A program made the translations under genes and the position numbers. Below, piece after piece: positions 1 to 7,477 of a stretch of DNA of 14,304 bases (positions within the stretch are counted from its first letter, which is position 1; each line of letters opens with the position of its first letter). The DNA comes from Spirochaetia bacterium (GTDB lineage: Bacteria; Spirochaetota; Spirochaetia; Treponematales; Breznakiellaceae): assembly GCA_026002305.1 (NCBI GenBank), contig BOBI01000048.1, positions 1 through 14,304 on the forward strand, given 5' to 3'. The notes under the pieces are model-generated. The model was not told where the DNA came from and ran no database searches. It saw nothing but the letters and a program-made list of their open reading frames with translations.

Positions 1-273
1 GTTTCTTATCCATGTAATGAGAGTGAGGCACCCCCTTCGACGAAAAATCGTTGTGCGGTAACCAACCCGCGAATATCAGTCTGGTGAATCGTCGTGTTTG
101 GGCTGTCGTCTTATTCTACGAGCTTATCTTATATTTTGATTTGGAAAAAGGTGGTAAAACAGGAAGAATAACTTCATTTTCAAAAAATTTGCTTTGAGTG
201 CTTGACACGGAGGCTCTTCATATCAGAATTGCTGGATACCAGCGCATACACCACTACGCCGCCATGCATACGC
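1..273. other. Left-edge non-coding stretch, nothing firm
   Basis: No supported gene lies between the window edge and the end of the tetR-type gene. A small inverted repeat at 231-243 (GCTGG, 3-nt loop, CCAGC) lies just beyond the regulator's stop codon and could be a weak 3' hairpin for that transcript, but no U-run follows it on the minus strand. Short open frames touch the left edge on both strands, but none has a start codon with a ribosome binding site or a recognisable domain. Confidence 0.4.
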
Positions 274-912
274 CTAATTTTCTGTCTGGCGGAACAGGCC
301 TTTTGAAAGCAGCTTCATTACTTCGTCAACCAGGGTGTCAAGCCCTTTTTCCGTAAGCCGTTTGTGGTTAAAAATGGTCTTCAGGCAGATAAAATTGGCG
401 ATCCCCATAAGAAACCACGCCGCCGTGCTATAATCCACGTCAATAAGCTCATTGCCGAATTTTTGCAGGGCGGCGATGTAGCTTTTCGCGAACCGGGTAT
501 AGTAGTCCTCAAAAAGCATGGGATCGATAAGGGAAGAACTCCAGATTATTTTATAGCACTGCGGATGGGTATGGCCAAAACGGATAAATGCCTTGATCCC
601 TTGCCTTTCCACCTCAAACCGGGTTTTACAGTTAGCGATATGCTTGTTTAGGTACTTATTAATCACCACATAATAATTCCTGACTAAATAATTATAGATT
701 GAGGCTTTATCCTGAAAATATATATAAAAAGTACCTACCGCGGTCTTGGCGAGACCGCATATATCCGCGACAGAGGTGTCACAAAACCCTTTTTTGTCAA
801 ACAGGGTTTCGGCGGCATCGCAGATCGCGCTCATTTTCCGGAACCCTACCTGGGATCTGGGAAGATTCACCCCTTTTATCAGGGACGCATCGTTAAAAAA
901 GATGTAGTCCAT
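274..912 (-). CDS. TetR/AcrR-family transcriptional regulator
   Basis: This is a 212-residue protein of normal TetR length, predicted to be a cytoplasmic DNA-binding repressor. The N-terminal TetR_N domain spans about residues 25-72; the helix-turn-helix is about 46-65 (TSVADICGLAKTAVGTFYIY) and is followed by the typical F-x-D-K-x-x-[IL] segment. The C-terminal two thirds is the helical ligand-binding and dimerisation domain, which gives no clue to the ligand. About 22 residues precede the usual start of the domain. The ATG is well supported by AGGAGG on the minus strand (plus-strand CCTCCT 921-926), 8 nt upstream. The gene is divergent from the thiolase-transporter operon, and a perfect 47-bp palindrome lies at that operon's transcription start, so it most likely represses the operon and is released by the imported compound or its CoA ester. 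Family call is secure; target and ligand are inference. Confidence 0.92.
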   Translation of the reverse strand: MDYIFFNDASLIKGVNLPRSQVGFRKMSAICDAAETLFDKKGFCDTSVADICGLAKTAVGTFYIYFQDKASIYNYLVRNYYVVINKYLNKHIANCKTRFEVERQGIKAFIRFGHTHPQCYKIIWSSSLIDPMLFEDYYTRFAKSYIAALQKFGNELIDVDYSTAAWFLMGIANFICLKTIFNHKRLTEKGLDTLVDEVMKLLSKGLFRQTEN

Positions 913-939
913 ACTATATTCCTCCTGGCTTCAACATGG

Positions 940-968
940 ATAATACGCGAAACAAAGGTCTTTCTCAA
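940..968 (-). promoter_or_regulatory. Predicted sigma-70 promoter of the tetR-type gene
   Basis: On the minus strand there is a -35 box TTGAGA (plus 963-968), a 17-bp spacer and a -10 box TATTAT (plus 940-945). Transcription would start near 933, leaving a leader of about 20 nt that contains the AGGAGG site. The box is about 70 bp away from the palindrome at 1038-1084, so a repressor bound there would not directly cover this promoter. Confidence 0.55.
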
Positions 969-1002
969 GCTAAAAATTTTTTAAAAAAATGTAAAAAAAT
1001 GT

Positions 1003-1031
1003 TTGACAAATCCAATAAACCATAATATCAT
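1003..1031 (+). promoter_or_regulatory. Predicted strong sigma-70 promoter of the thiolase-transporter operon
   Basis: A perfect -35 hexamer TTGACA (1003-1008) is followed by a 17-bp spacer and TATCAT (1026-1031, 5 of 6 matches to consensus). The transcription start is predicted at about 1038. An A/T-tract-rich segment just upstream (about 971-1000) could act as an UP element and lies between the two divergent promoters. The predicted start coincides with the left edge of a long palindrome, a classical arrangement for repression. Confidence 0.7.
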
Positions 1032-1037
1032 TCAAAT

Positions 1038-1084
1038 ATGAACAATATTCATCATGAACATTGTTCATGATGAATATTGTTCAT
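1038..1084. promoter_or_regulatory. Perfect 47-bp palindrome, predicted TetR operator
   Basis: Two 23-bp arms are exactly reverse-complementary around a single central base (1061). The half-site ATGAACA occurs at 1038 and 1054, and its complement TGTTCAT at 1062 and 1078. The whole can therefore be read as a central site (TCATGAACA-T-TGTTCATGA) flanked by two interrupted sites (ATGAA-5 nt-TTCAT type). This suggests binding of more than one TetR dimer. It covers about +1 to +47 of the predicted operon transcript, 32 bp before the thiolase start codon. As RNA it would also form a long, A/U-rich hairpin in the leader. Palindrome is seen directly; the regulator assignment is inferred from adjacency. 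Confidence 0.8.
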
Positions 1085-1116
1085 GAATAAAATCAAGTAA
1101 ATTCAGGTGGTTTTTT

Positions 1117-2322
1117 ATGGAAAAAACGTATATCATCGACGGCCTAAGAACTCCTATCGGGTCATTCTTGGGAAGCCTTAAAACCTGTACGGCCCCTAAG
1201 CTCGGCGCCGCAGTCATCAGGGCTCTGATGGAGAGAAACAACTTAGCCGGAGTTGACATTGATGAGGTAATCGCCGGCAATGTACTCTCCGCCGGCGCTG
1301 GTATGGGAGTCGGCCGTCAGGCGGCTATCGGCGGTGGTGTTCCGGCGGAGGTTCCCGCCTACAGCCTCAACATACTCTGCGGCAGCGGCCTGAAGGCAAT
1401 AATGAACGCCGTGGCGGAAATCCGGGCGGGAAACGCGGGGATGATCATCGCCGGCGGCATTGAGAGCATGTCCAACGCTCCATTTCTCCTCCCCGCTAAA
1501 ACCAGGCAGGGAATCAAGATGGGGGAAATAGCCGTTCAGGATCACCTACTTTACGATGGCCTCACCGACGCTTTTAACAACTACCACATGGGTATAACTG
1601 CGGAAAATGTAGCGGAAATGCACAAAATTTCCCGGGAAGCCCAGGATGCATTTGCCTTCAATTCCCAGCAAAAGGCGATTAAGGCGGTGGACGCCGGGGA
1701 ATTCAAAGACGAAATCATTCCCATTGATGTAGTTGACGGCAAGAACGCCTTTACCTTTAATACCGACGAATATCCCAACCGGACAACCAACTCTGAAAAA
1801 CTTGCCAAACTTAAAGCCTCTTTCAAAAACGGCGGAACTATCACCCCGGGTAATTCTTCGGGAATAAACGACGGGGCATGTTTTTTCATTGTTGCCGGGG
1901 AAGCAGCGGTACAGAAATTCAACTTAAAGCCAAAGGCGGAAATAATCGCCGTGGGACAGGGCGGGGTTAATCCAAAGATCATGGGCCTGGGGCCGGTGCC
2001 GGCCATCGGTAATGCCCTGAAAAAGGCGGGCATGAAGCTGGGCGATATGGAGTATATCGAGCTCAATGAAGCCTTTGCCGCCCAGAGCCTGGGAGTCATC
2101 AGGGAACTTTCCCGGGATCACGGGGAAAGCGAAAGGGCCATTATTGAACGCTGCAATGTGAACGGCGGCGCCATCGCCCTGGGGCATCCCCTGGGCGCCA
2201 GCGGAGCCCGAATCACTGTGACGCTGCTCAATATACTTAAAAAGCGCGGGGCCAAATACGGACTGGCGAGTCTCTGTATCGGCGGCGGTATGGGCGCCGC
2301 TATTATCATCAGTAATATATAA
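1117..2322 (+). CDS. Acetyl-CoA C-acetyltransferase (thiolase)
   Basis: This 401-residue thiolase is of the usual length for the biosynthetic/acetoacetyl-CoA thiolase family (PhaA/AtoB-like), cytosolic and normally tetrameric. It catalyses the reversible reaction of 2 acetyl-CoA with acetoacetyl-CoA plus CoA. All hallmark residues are present: the acyl-accepting Cys88 in NILCGSG, the NEAFAAQ segment, His357 in GHPLGASGAR, and the general-acid Cys387 in CIGGGMGAA. The last motif usually reads GGGQG, so the Gln-to-Met change is a minor deviation. The start is supported by AGGTGG (1105-1110), 6 nt before ATG. It is first in the operon, directly after the promoter and palindrome, and an SDR dehydrogenase follows after 12 bp, the pairing seen in 3-hydroxybutyryl-CoA/acetoacetyl-CoA metabolism. 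Direction (cleavage or condensation) is not decided by sequence; the linked importer and CoA-transferase favour cleavage. Confidence 0.93.
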   Translation: MEKTYIIDGLRTPIGSFLGSLKTCTAPKLGAAVIRALMERNNLAGVDIDEVIAGNVLSAGAGMGVGRQAAIGGGVPAEVPAYSLNILCGSGLKAIMNAVAEIRAGNAGMIIAGGIESMSNAPFLLPAKTRQGIKMGEIAVQDHLLYDGLTDAFNNYHMGITAENVAEMHKISREAQDAFAFNSQQKAIKAVDAGEFKDEIIPIDVVDGKNAFTFNTDEYPNRTTNSEKLAKLKASFKNGGTITPGNSSGINDGACFFIVAGEAAVQKFNLKPKAEIIAVGQGGVNPKIMGLGPVPAIGNALKKAGMKLGDMEYIELNEAFAAQSLGVIRELSRDHGESERAIIERCNVNGGAIALGHPLGASGARITVTLLNILKKRGAKYGLASLCIGGGMGAAIIISNI

Positions 2323-2334
2323 GGAGAAATTGTG

Positions 2335-3054
2335 ATGAGATTACAAGGAAAGACAGCGGTAATAACCGGCGGCGCCCGGGGACTGGGCGAGGTCATGGCA
2401 AAACTGTTCGCGGAAAACGGCGCCAGGGTAATAGCCTGCGATATGAGCGAACCCCAGAATACCTACACGGACGTGGAATTCTACAAACTCAACGTTACCG
2501 ATGTGGAAGCCTGTAAAAAATTCACCGAATATGCGGTGGAAAAATACAAGAAGCTCGACATCCTGGTAAATAACGCCGGGATTACCAAGGACGGCATGAC
2601 CCGGAAAATGACCGACGGGATGTGGGATGCGGTAATCGCGGTCAACCTCAAGGGCGTGTTCAACATGACCCGCTTTATCGGGCCCCACATGGAAGATTCC
2701 GGTGGTGGCAGCATCATCAATATTTCCAGCGTAGTCGGCGAGTATGGGAACATCGGGCAGGTCAACTACGCCGCCACCAAGGCCGGGGTTATCGGCATGG
2801 CAAAAACCTGGGCTAAAGAATTTGCCCGCAAGGGCGTACCGGTACGCGCTAACGCCATCGCCCCGGGGTATATCATGACCGATATTCTCAAGACCGTTCC
2901 CCAGGAATTGCTGGACAAGTTCGCAGCTAGCACGATGCTGGGGCGGCTGGGACAGCCGGAAGAAATCGCAAGGGTCGCGCTGTTTCTGGCGAGCGATGAC
3001 GCCTCTTATGTGACCGGGACGGTAATCTCCGCCAACGGCGGGATGAGGTTATAA
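2335..3054 (+). CDS. SDR-family dehydrogenase, FabG/3-oxoacyl reductase-like
   Basis: This 239-residue classical short-chain dehydrogenase/reductase contains TGGARGLG (NAD(P)-binding glycine motif near the N-terminus), the NNAG motif, and the catalytic set Ser132, Tyr145 and Lys149 (YAATK) with FabG-like Ser-Tyr spacing of 13. The C-terminal SYVTGTVISANGG is typical of FabG/PhaB/BdhA-type enzymes. The likely reaction is interconversion of a 3-hydroxyacyl and a 3-oxoacyl thioester (or free acid) with NAD(P)H. ATG at 2335 is preferred over the in-frame GTG at 2332 because AGGAG (2322-2326) is 8 nt upstream of it. The thiolase stop overlaps the first base of that site, so translation is probably coupled. 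Its place between thiolase and KAS III-like genes supports a role in 3-hydroxyacyl/3-oxoacyl turnover. Exact substrate and cofactor preference are unknown. Confidence 0.9.
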   Translation: MRLQGKTAVITGGARGLGEVMAKLFAENGARVIACDMSEPQNTYTDVEFYKLNVTDVEACKKFTEYAVEKYKKLDILVNNAGITKDGMTRKMTDGMWDAVIAVNLKGVFNMTRFIGPHMEDSGGGSIINISSVVGEYGNIGQVNYAATKAGVIGMAKTWAKEFARKGVPVRANAIAPGYIMTDILKTVPQELLDKFAASTMLGRLGQPEEIARVALFLASDDASYVTGTVISANGGMRL

Positions 3055-3055
3055 T

Positions 3056-4069
3056 ATGGATCACGCAGGCATTGCCGGTACCGGTATCTACATTCCGGAA
3101 ACACGAATGAGCGCCGCCGAGATTTCCAAAGCCACAGGCGGTGTATGGAGCGAAGAAGCGGTGATTGAAAAACTGGGGATCATCAGCAAGCCCATCCCCG
3201 GCTCCGATGACGGCACCCAGGAAATGGGCGCATGGGCGGCCCTGGACTGCCTTAAAAATACAGGGCTGGACCCCAAAGGGATCGACGTTATTCTCTGCAT
3301 CGGCGAGGAATGGAAGGAGTACCCCCTTACCACTTCCGCCCTGTACATTCAGGACAGGATCGGCGCGGTTAACGCATGGGGCATTGATGTGCAGAATCGC
3401 TGCTGTACCTGCTGCACGGCAATTAAAATGGCAGTGGATATGCTTATCGCGGACCCGGAAATCAAAACCGTCATGGTGGTGGGAGGATACCGCAACGGAG
3501 ACTTTGTTGACTACGCCGACAAGGATTTGTCCATGATGTACGACCTCGCCGCGGGGGCGGGCGCCATGATCCTCAAGAAAAACTACGGGGAAAATATCGT
3601 CCTTGGCTCCCACGTTATCGCCGACGGTTCCCTGTCAAGAGCCGCCGGGGTAAAGATCGGCGGCATAAACGAGCCCTTTAACAGCGGTAATACCGAAGCG
3701 GGTTATAGATCCCTCACACTCTTTGATGCCCGAAAAATGAAGGATCGCCTTAAAGAAGTAAGCATGACCAACTGGTACAAATGTATTGACGAGAGTCTCC
3801 GCAAGGGCGGCAAAACCCGCGACGACATTGGCTTTTTGGCCATCCTGCACTTTAAAAAATCAGCCCACATGGAGCTTTTAAAGGAACTGGGCCTGAGGGA
3901 AGATCAGTCCATCTATCTGGATTATTACGGACATTTGGGGCAGATCGATCAGATCCTTTCAATTCACCTGGGATTGAAAAGCGGACAGATCAAGCCGGGA
4001 ACGAATGTAGTGACTCTTGCCGCCGGAATTGGCTATGTATGGGCGGCAAATCTAATACAGTGGGGTTGA
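3056..4069 (+). CDS. Ketoacyl synthase III-like (thiolase-fold) enzyme, atypical active site
   Basis: This 337-residue protein has the thiolase-fold architecture of beta-ketoacyl-ACP synthase III/HMG-CoA-synthase-like enzymes. It opens with GIAGTGIYIPETRM, typical of KAS III, and ends with GxNVVTLAAGIGYVWAANLI. Cys116, in DVQNRC, aligns with the FabH nucleophile but sits in a Cys-rich run, RCCTCC (116, 117, 119, 120), instead of AAACAGF. The C-terminal His motif is LHFKKSAH (His265, with His271 nearby) instead of PHQAN. The position expected to hold the catalytic Asn (GN-T/x-S) reads YYGHLGQ, with His293. The enzyme is therefore unlikely to be a housekeeping FabH. It may make or break a C-C bond between a CoA thioester and a small acyl unit in the pathway of this operon. 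It starts 1 nt after the SDR stop and ends 4 nt before the permease gene. Superfamily confident, reaction unknown. Confidence 0.8.
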   Translation: MDHAGIAGTGIYIPETRMSAAEISKATGGVWSEEAVIEKLGIISKPIPGSDDGTQEMGAWAALDCLKNTGLDPKGIDVILCIGEEWKEYPLTTSALYIQDRIGAVNAWGIDVQNRCCTCCTAIKMAVDMLIADPEIKTVMVVGGYRNGDFVDYADKDLSMMYDLAAGAGAMILKKNYGENIVLGSHVIADGSLSRAAGVKIGGINEPFNSGNTEAGYRSLTLFDARKMKDRLKEVSMTNWYKCIDESLRKGGKTRDDIGFLAILHFKKSAHMELLKELGLREDQSIYLDYYGHLGQIDQILSIHLGLKSGQIKPGTNVVTLAAGIGYVWAANLIQWG

Positions 4070-4073
4070 TGCG

Positions 4074-4958
4074 ATGCAGGTATTTTTACAGACCTTTATA
4101 AACAGTTTGCAAAACATTGCGATTTATTCGATGGCGACCATCGGCATCGTATTGATATTCCGTACGTCCATTACGACTAATTTTGCCCAGGGAATGATGG
4201 GAACCTTTTCCGCTTTCTTCACGGCAAATTTTGTTCTGTACCACAATATGCCCTTTGCCCTGGCCATCGCCCTGGGGGCGCTTATCGCGTTCTGTTTCGG
4301 CTTCATCGTTGATGCCCTCATTATCCGCAAGGGACGGCAGATCAACGCCCACGGGCGGCAGATGATCACAATGGGTCTTATGATGATCTTCTACACGGTA
4401 ATGCCGGTAATCTATATCACCATAACAACCAGAACGCCGAGCATTCCGAAATTCACCTATAACAATATTGAATTTAGTTTCCTCAGCCAGCGGCTCTACA
4501 TTACCGAACATGCCCTGATATGCGTCATTATCGCCGTCATCGGATTAAGCATACTTTTTTCCATGCTTAAGTTCACCAAATGGGGAATGGCCCTGCGGGC
4601 AACCGCCTCCAACGAAACCGTCGCCCAGATGATGGGGGTAAATACCAAGCTGGTTACCGGCTTTACCTGGGGAATAGCGGGATTTTTTGTCGCCGTCGCC
4701 GCCTCTTCAACGGCAATGTCCCTGAACGCGGGTATGCTGGGAACCGTCCAGATTTACGGACTTTTGGCCTGCGTCCTCGGCGGGGTTTCCCGTTTCTGGG
4801 CGCCTATCGCCGGCTGTGTGCTCATTCCCCTGTTCCTCAATTATTCGGCAATTGTTTCGCCCAAATGGGCGGGACTCATCAGTTTTATCATCATTATGCT
4901 GATCATCCTGGTTCGCCCCAACGGGCTATTCGGGGAAAAGATGATTAAGAAGGTATAG
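4074..4958 (+). CDS. Branched-chain-amino-acid-type ABC transporter permease (LivH family)
   Basis: This 294-residue, very hydrophobic inner-membrane protein matches the LivH/BPD_transp_2 family in length and pattern, with about eight predicted membrane segments. It has the cytoplasmic segment KFTKWGMALRATASNETVAQ, the loop by which these permeases contact the ATPase subunits (MRA-x-A/S...A-x-x-MG type), and a C-terminal VRPNGLFGEK typical of the family. It forms the translocation path together with the LivM-type subunit. The start lies 4 nt after the KAS III-like stop, with only a weak G-rich ribosome site, so translation is probably coupled. HAAT-family transporters carry branched-chain amino acids, amides, urea and also aromatic and aliphatic carboxylates; the surrounding acyl-CoA enzymes favour an organic acid here. 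Family assignment is firm, substrate is inferred. Confidence 0.92.
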   Translation: MQVFLQTFINSLQNIAIYSMATIGIVLIFRTSITTNFAQGMMGTFSAFFTANFVLYHNMPFALAIALGALIAFCFGFIVDALIIRKGRQINAHGRQMITMGLMMIFYTVMPVIYITITTRTPSIPKFTYNNIEFSFLSQRLYITEHALICVIIAVIGLSILFSMLKFTKWGMALRATASNETVAQMMGVNTKLVTGFTWGIAGFFVAVAASSTAMSLNAGMLGTVQIYGLLACVLGGVSRFWAPIAGCVLIPLFLNYSAIVSPKWAGLISFIIIMLIILVRPNGLFGEKMIKKV

Positions 4959-4959
4959 C

Positions 4960-6015
4960 ATGCAAAAAACTATCAGCGCCACACCATGGAGGAGCATTAT
5001 CCGCCATCCTTTCTTTGGTTTTATCATATTCGGAATTGTCATGGTATTGGTTCAGGTACTGCAGAGAGCGGGGCTGGTTCAATATTCCTTTGCCAAGGCC
5101 CTGGGACAGACCGCGATTTATGCCATCGCGGCTTTGGGCTTCAGCTTCCTGCTGGGTTACGCGGGGCTTTCAAGTTTGGGAACCGCGGGTTTCGCGGGCC
5201 TTGGTTCCTATATCACCGGTTTTCTCCTGAACACCTACACCCAGCTTCCCTACCTCTCGATACTGCTCATCGTTATAGCGGTTTCCATAATACTGGGAGC
5301 TTCGGTGGGTTTCATTTCCCTCCGGATCGACGGTATATTTTTGGCCATCGTTACCCTGGGGCTTTCCGAAGTTCTTGGGCAGGTGTTCCTCAACGCGGAC
5401 TTTACCGGCGGCCCCAATGGCATGAGGACAGGGTATATCCACATTCTCCCCAATCTACTTCATATCAGAACCAATATCACCATGCTCTACTGCATTGTTA
5501 CGGTAATACTGGTGCTGCTTATGCTGGTAACCTGTAATCTTATTTCAAGCCCCACCGGCAGGGCCATGCTGGCAATGAAGAACAGTACCTCCGCGTCTCA
5601 GGCCATGGGGATAAGCCTGTTAAAGTACCGGCTGCTGGCCTTTATCATGGCTACCGTCTACGCCGGTATCGCCGGTTCCCTGCACATGATCTACGGGCAA
5701 TACACGGACCCGGTACAGTGGACCATCATGTTTTCCCTTAATATTCTTGCCGCGTGCCTGGTAGGGGGAGCCAAATCCATCTGGGGGATACTCATCGGCG
5801 CCCTGATAATCTTTGGGCTTACCCCCCTGTTTTTTCAGGACATTCAGTTATTACGGAATAACTCCTGGGTAATGAGCGTTATCTCCGGCGTCCTCATTAT
5901 CCTGGTGGTTATGTTTTTTAAGGGCGGGCTTATTCAGTTGTTTATCAATCTGCTCGCGAACGCCAAAGCCTGGCGGATAAGGAAAAGAGAGTACCGATTT
6001 GGAAAAGACGAATAG
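4960..6015 (+). CDS. Branched-chain-amino-acid-type ABC transporter permease (LivM family)
   Basis: This 351-residue inner-membrane permease is the second subunit of the HAAT transporter. The N-terminal ~25 residues are cytoplasmic and basic and are followed by about nine hydrophobic segments. Family hallmarks include LLGYAGLSSLGTAGFAGLGSYITG (a LivM signature of small residues), the segment TGGPNGMR, and the coupling loop SPTGRAMLAMKNSTSASQAMG. It starts 1 nt after the LivH-type stop with AGAAGG upstream of the ATG. Its 3' end overlaps the start of the ATPase gene by 17 bp, so expression of permease and ATPase is tightly linked. The C-terminus is basic (KAWRIRKREYRFGKDE), suggesting a cytoplasmic tail. 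No truncation is visible. Confidence 0.92.
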   Translation: MQKTISATPWRSIIRHPFFGFIIFGIVMVLVQVLQRAGLVQYSFAKALGQTAIYAIAALGFSFLLGYAGLSSLGTAGFAGLGSYITGFLLNTYTQLPYLSILLIVIAVSIILGASVGFISLRIDGIFLAIVTLGLSEVLGQVFLNADFTGGPNGMRTGYIHILPNLLHIRTNITMLYCIVTVILVLLMLVTCNLISSPTGRAMLAMKNSTSASQAMGISLLKYRLLAFIMATVYAGIAGSLHMIYGQYTDPVQWTIMFSLNILAACLVGGAKSIWGILIGALIIFGLTPLFFQDIQLLRNNSWVMSVISGVLIILVVMFFKGGLIQLFINLLANAKAWRIRKREYRFGKDE

Positions 6016-7477
6016 TAGGATTACAGAACAGTTTTATGAGTTGTCCGGTCAGCTCTACGCGGCCGCTCTGGAAAAACTTGGCCTCAGGGTTGGTATGCTG
6101 GAACAGTATCCTCCCATACGCCGGGAACGGCTTAAACGCAAAATCGAAAAGCGTTTGGCTCTGTTTGACCGCCGGGCGGACAAGGAAATTTCCCGGCTTG
6201 AGGACGCGGTCTTAAGCCCCCGTGACTTGTTCGAAAAACGTTACGCGAAAACAACGGCGGCACTGAACAAAAAGTACCGCCTGAAATTCCGGGAATACCG
6301 CCAGATACTGCGCCGGCAGGAAGGTATTGTTGACGAAAACAACAACCTTACAGGCGAGCTTTCCCCCGGGTCGGCGCAAAAACTGCGGGACTATGAAGAG
6401 GGGCTTGAAGTTGAAAAACGTGGAATAACCGAAAAAAAGGCGGAACTTTTCTGTCAAAAGGAAAAAACAAAACAAAGGGACAGGGAAAAGGCCGCCGCGG
6501 TTCTTGAAAGCCGGAAGCGGGAACTGGACGGAAAGCGGGAGAAAATCCGGCTCGCGGAGGAAGAAAAGGCGGACAGGGACTATGCGGAATTTGCCGCGGC
6601 TAATGAAAAGAAAATCGCGAAAATCAATGAAAGACTTGATGCGGCAAAGCGGAAAGCCCTGGCCGCCGGTTCCAGAACCCACACCTTAAATTTGCCTCCC
6701 GACATTGCCCTGCGGCTGGACGCTTTGTGCATGTATTTCGGCGGCCTCAAGGCGGTGGACAATCTTTCGTTTGACGTTAAAAAAGGGGAAATCTTTGGCC
6801 TTATTGGGCCTAATGGCGCGGGCAAGACCACGGTATTCAACTGCATAACCCAGTTCTACAAGCCGACCAGCGGCGAAATATGGTTCAATGACCGTTACGG
6901 TGAAACTCTGCGGCTCAATAAGTACGCGGTTCACAATATCATTAAAACAGGTATAGTCCGGACCTTCCAGAACATTGAGCTGGTAACCGAACTGACGGTG
7001 CTTGAAAATCTGCTTATCGCTGCTCATACCCAATACCATTCGGGATTCTTCTCCCACATGTTCTCTACTCCCACGCTGAAAAGGGAAACCGAGGTATTAA
7101 AGGCAAAGGCCCTGCATATTCTGGAAGAAATGAATCTGCTGAATCTGAAAGACGCTTACCCCGTGGGTATGCCCTATGGCGTTCTGAAAAGAATTGAACT
7201 TGCCCGGACATTGATGGCAAATGCTTCTCTGATCATCCTGGACGAACCTGCGGCGGGCTTAAATGAAAAAGAAACCGAGGAACTGACCCTGCTCATCAAA
7301 CGTATTTCCATGGAATATGAGGCAACCATTTTTCTGGTTGAACATGACATGGGACTGGTTATGGATATCTGCGATCATATCTGCGCGGTTTCCTTTGGTA
7401 AAAAACTTGCCTATGGTACTCCCAAGGAGATTCAGGACAGCAAGGAAGTTCAGGAAGCCTATTTGGGGGTTGAATAA
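5999..7477 (+). CDS. LivG-type ABC ATPase with a ~230-residue charged helical N-terminal extension
   Basis: This 492-residue protein is about twice the length of a normal LivG (~255). Residues ~238-490 are a complete ABC ATPase: Walker A GPNGAGKT (270-277, Lys276), a LivG-style Q-loop region (RTFQNIELV), Walker B LIILDEP, and the H-loop VEHDM. The signature motif, usually xSYGQQR or LSGGQ, reads MPYGVLKRIELAR, a degenerate form. Residues 1-~230 are extremely rich in Lys, Arg, Glu and Ala (for example ESRKRELDGKREKIRLAEEE) and look like a long coiled coil without membrane segments. The frame opens with TTG at 5999, inside the permease gene (17-bp overlap), with a weak GAGAG site 7 nt upstream; ATG 6095 is an alternative that would still keep most of the extension. 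No internal start with a good ribosome site exists at the normal LivG N-terminus. ABC role certain; role of the extension unknown. Confidence 0.88.
   Translation: MEKTNSRITEQFYELSGQLYAAALEKLGLRVGMLEQYPPIRRERLKRKIEKRLALFDRRADKEISRLEDAVLSPRDLFEKRYAKTTAALNKKYRLKFREYRQILRRQEGIVDENNNLTGELSPGSAQKLRDYEEGLEVEKRGITEKKAELFCQKEKTKQRDREKAAAVLESRKRELDGKREKIRLAEEEKADRDYAEFAAANEKKIAKINERLDAAKRKALAAGSRTHTLNLPPDIALRLDALCMYFGGLKAVDNLSFDVKKGEIFGLIGPNGAGKTTVFNCITQFYKPTSGEIWFNDRYGETLRLNKYAVHNIIKTGIVRTFQNIELVTELTVLENLLIAAHTQYHSGFFSHMFSTPTLKRETEVLKAKALHILEEMNLLNLKDAYPVGMPYGVLKRIELARTLMANASLIILDEPAAGLNEKETEELTLLIKRISMEYEATIFLVEHDMGLVMDICDHICAVSFGKKLAYGTPKEIQDSKEVQEAYLGVE

Noticed and set aside
1..87. Open frames touching the left edge (plus frame ending at 87, and a minus frame running off the edge with an F-x-GWLPHND-like reading)
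   Set aside because: Both are under 40 codons inside the window, have no supported start or ribosome site, and show no recognisable domain; they could be the tail of something outside but cannot be claimed.
231..243. Short inverted repeat as terminator of the regulator gene
   Set aside because: The stem is only 5 bp and no U-tract follows on the minus strand; kept as a remark, not called as a terminator.
2927..3613. 228-codon minus-strand open frame opposite the KAS III-like gene
   Set aside because: It is an antisense shadow spanning two plus-strand genes, with no start signal and no domain.
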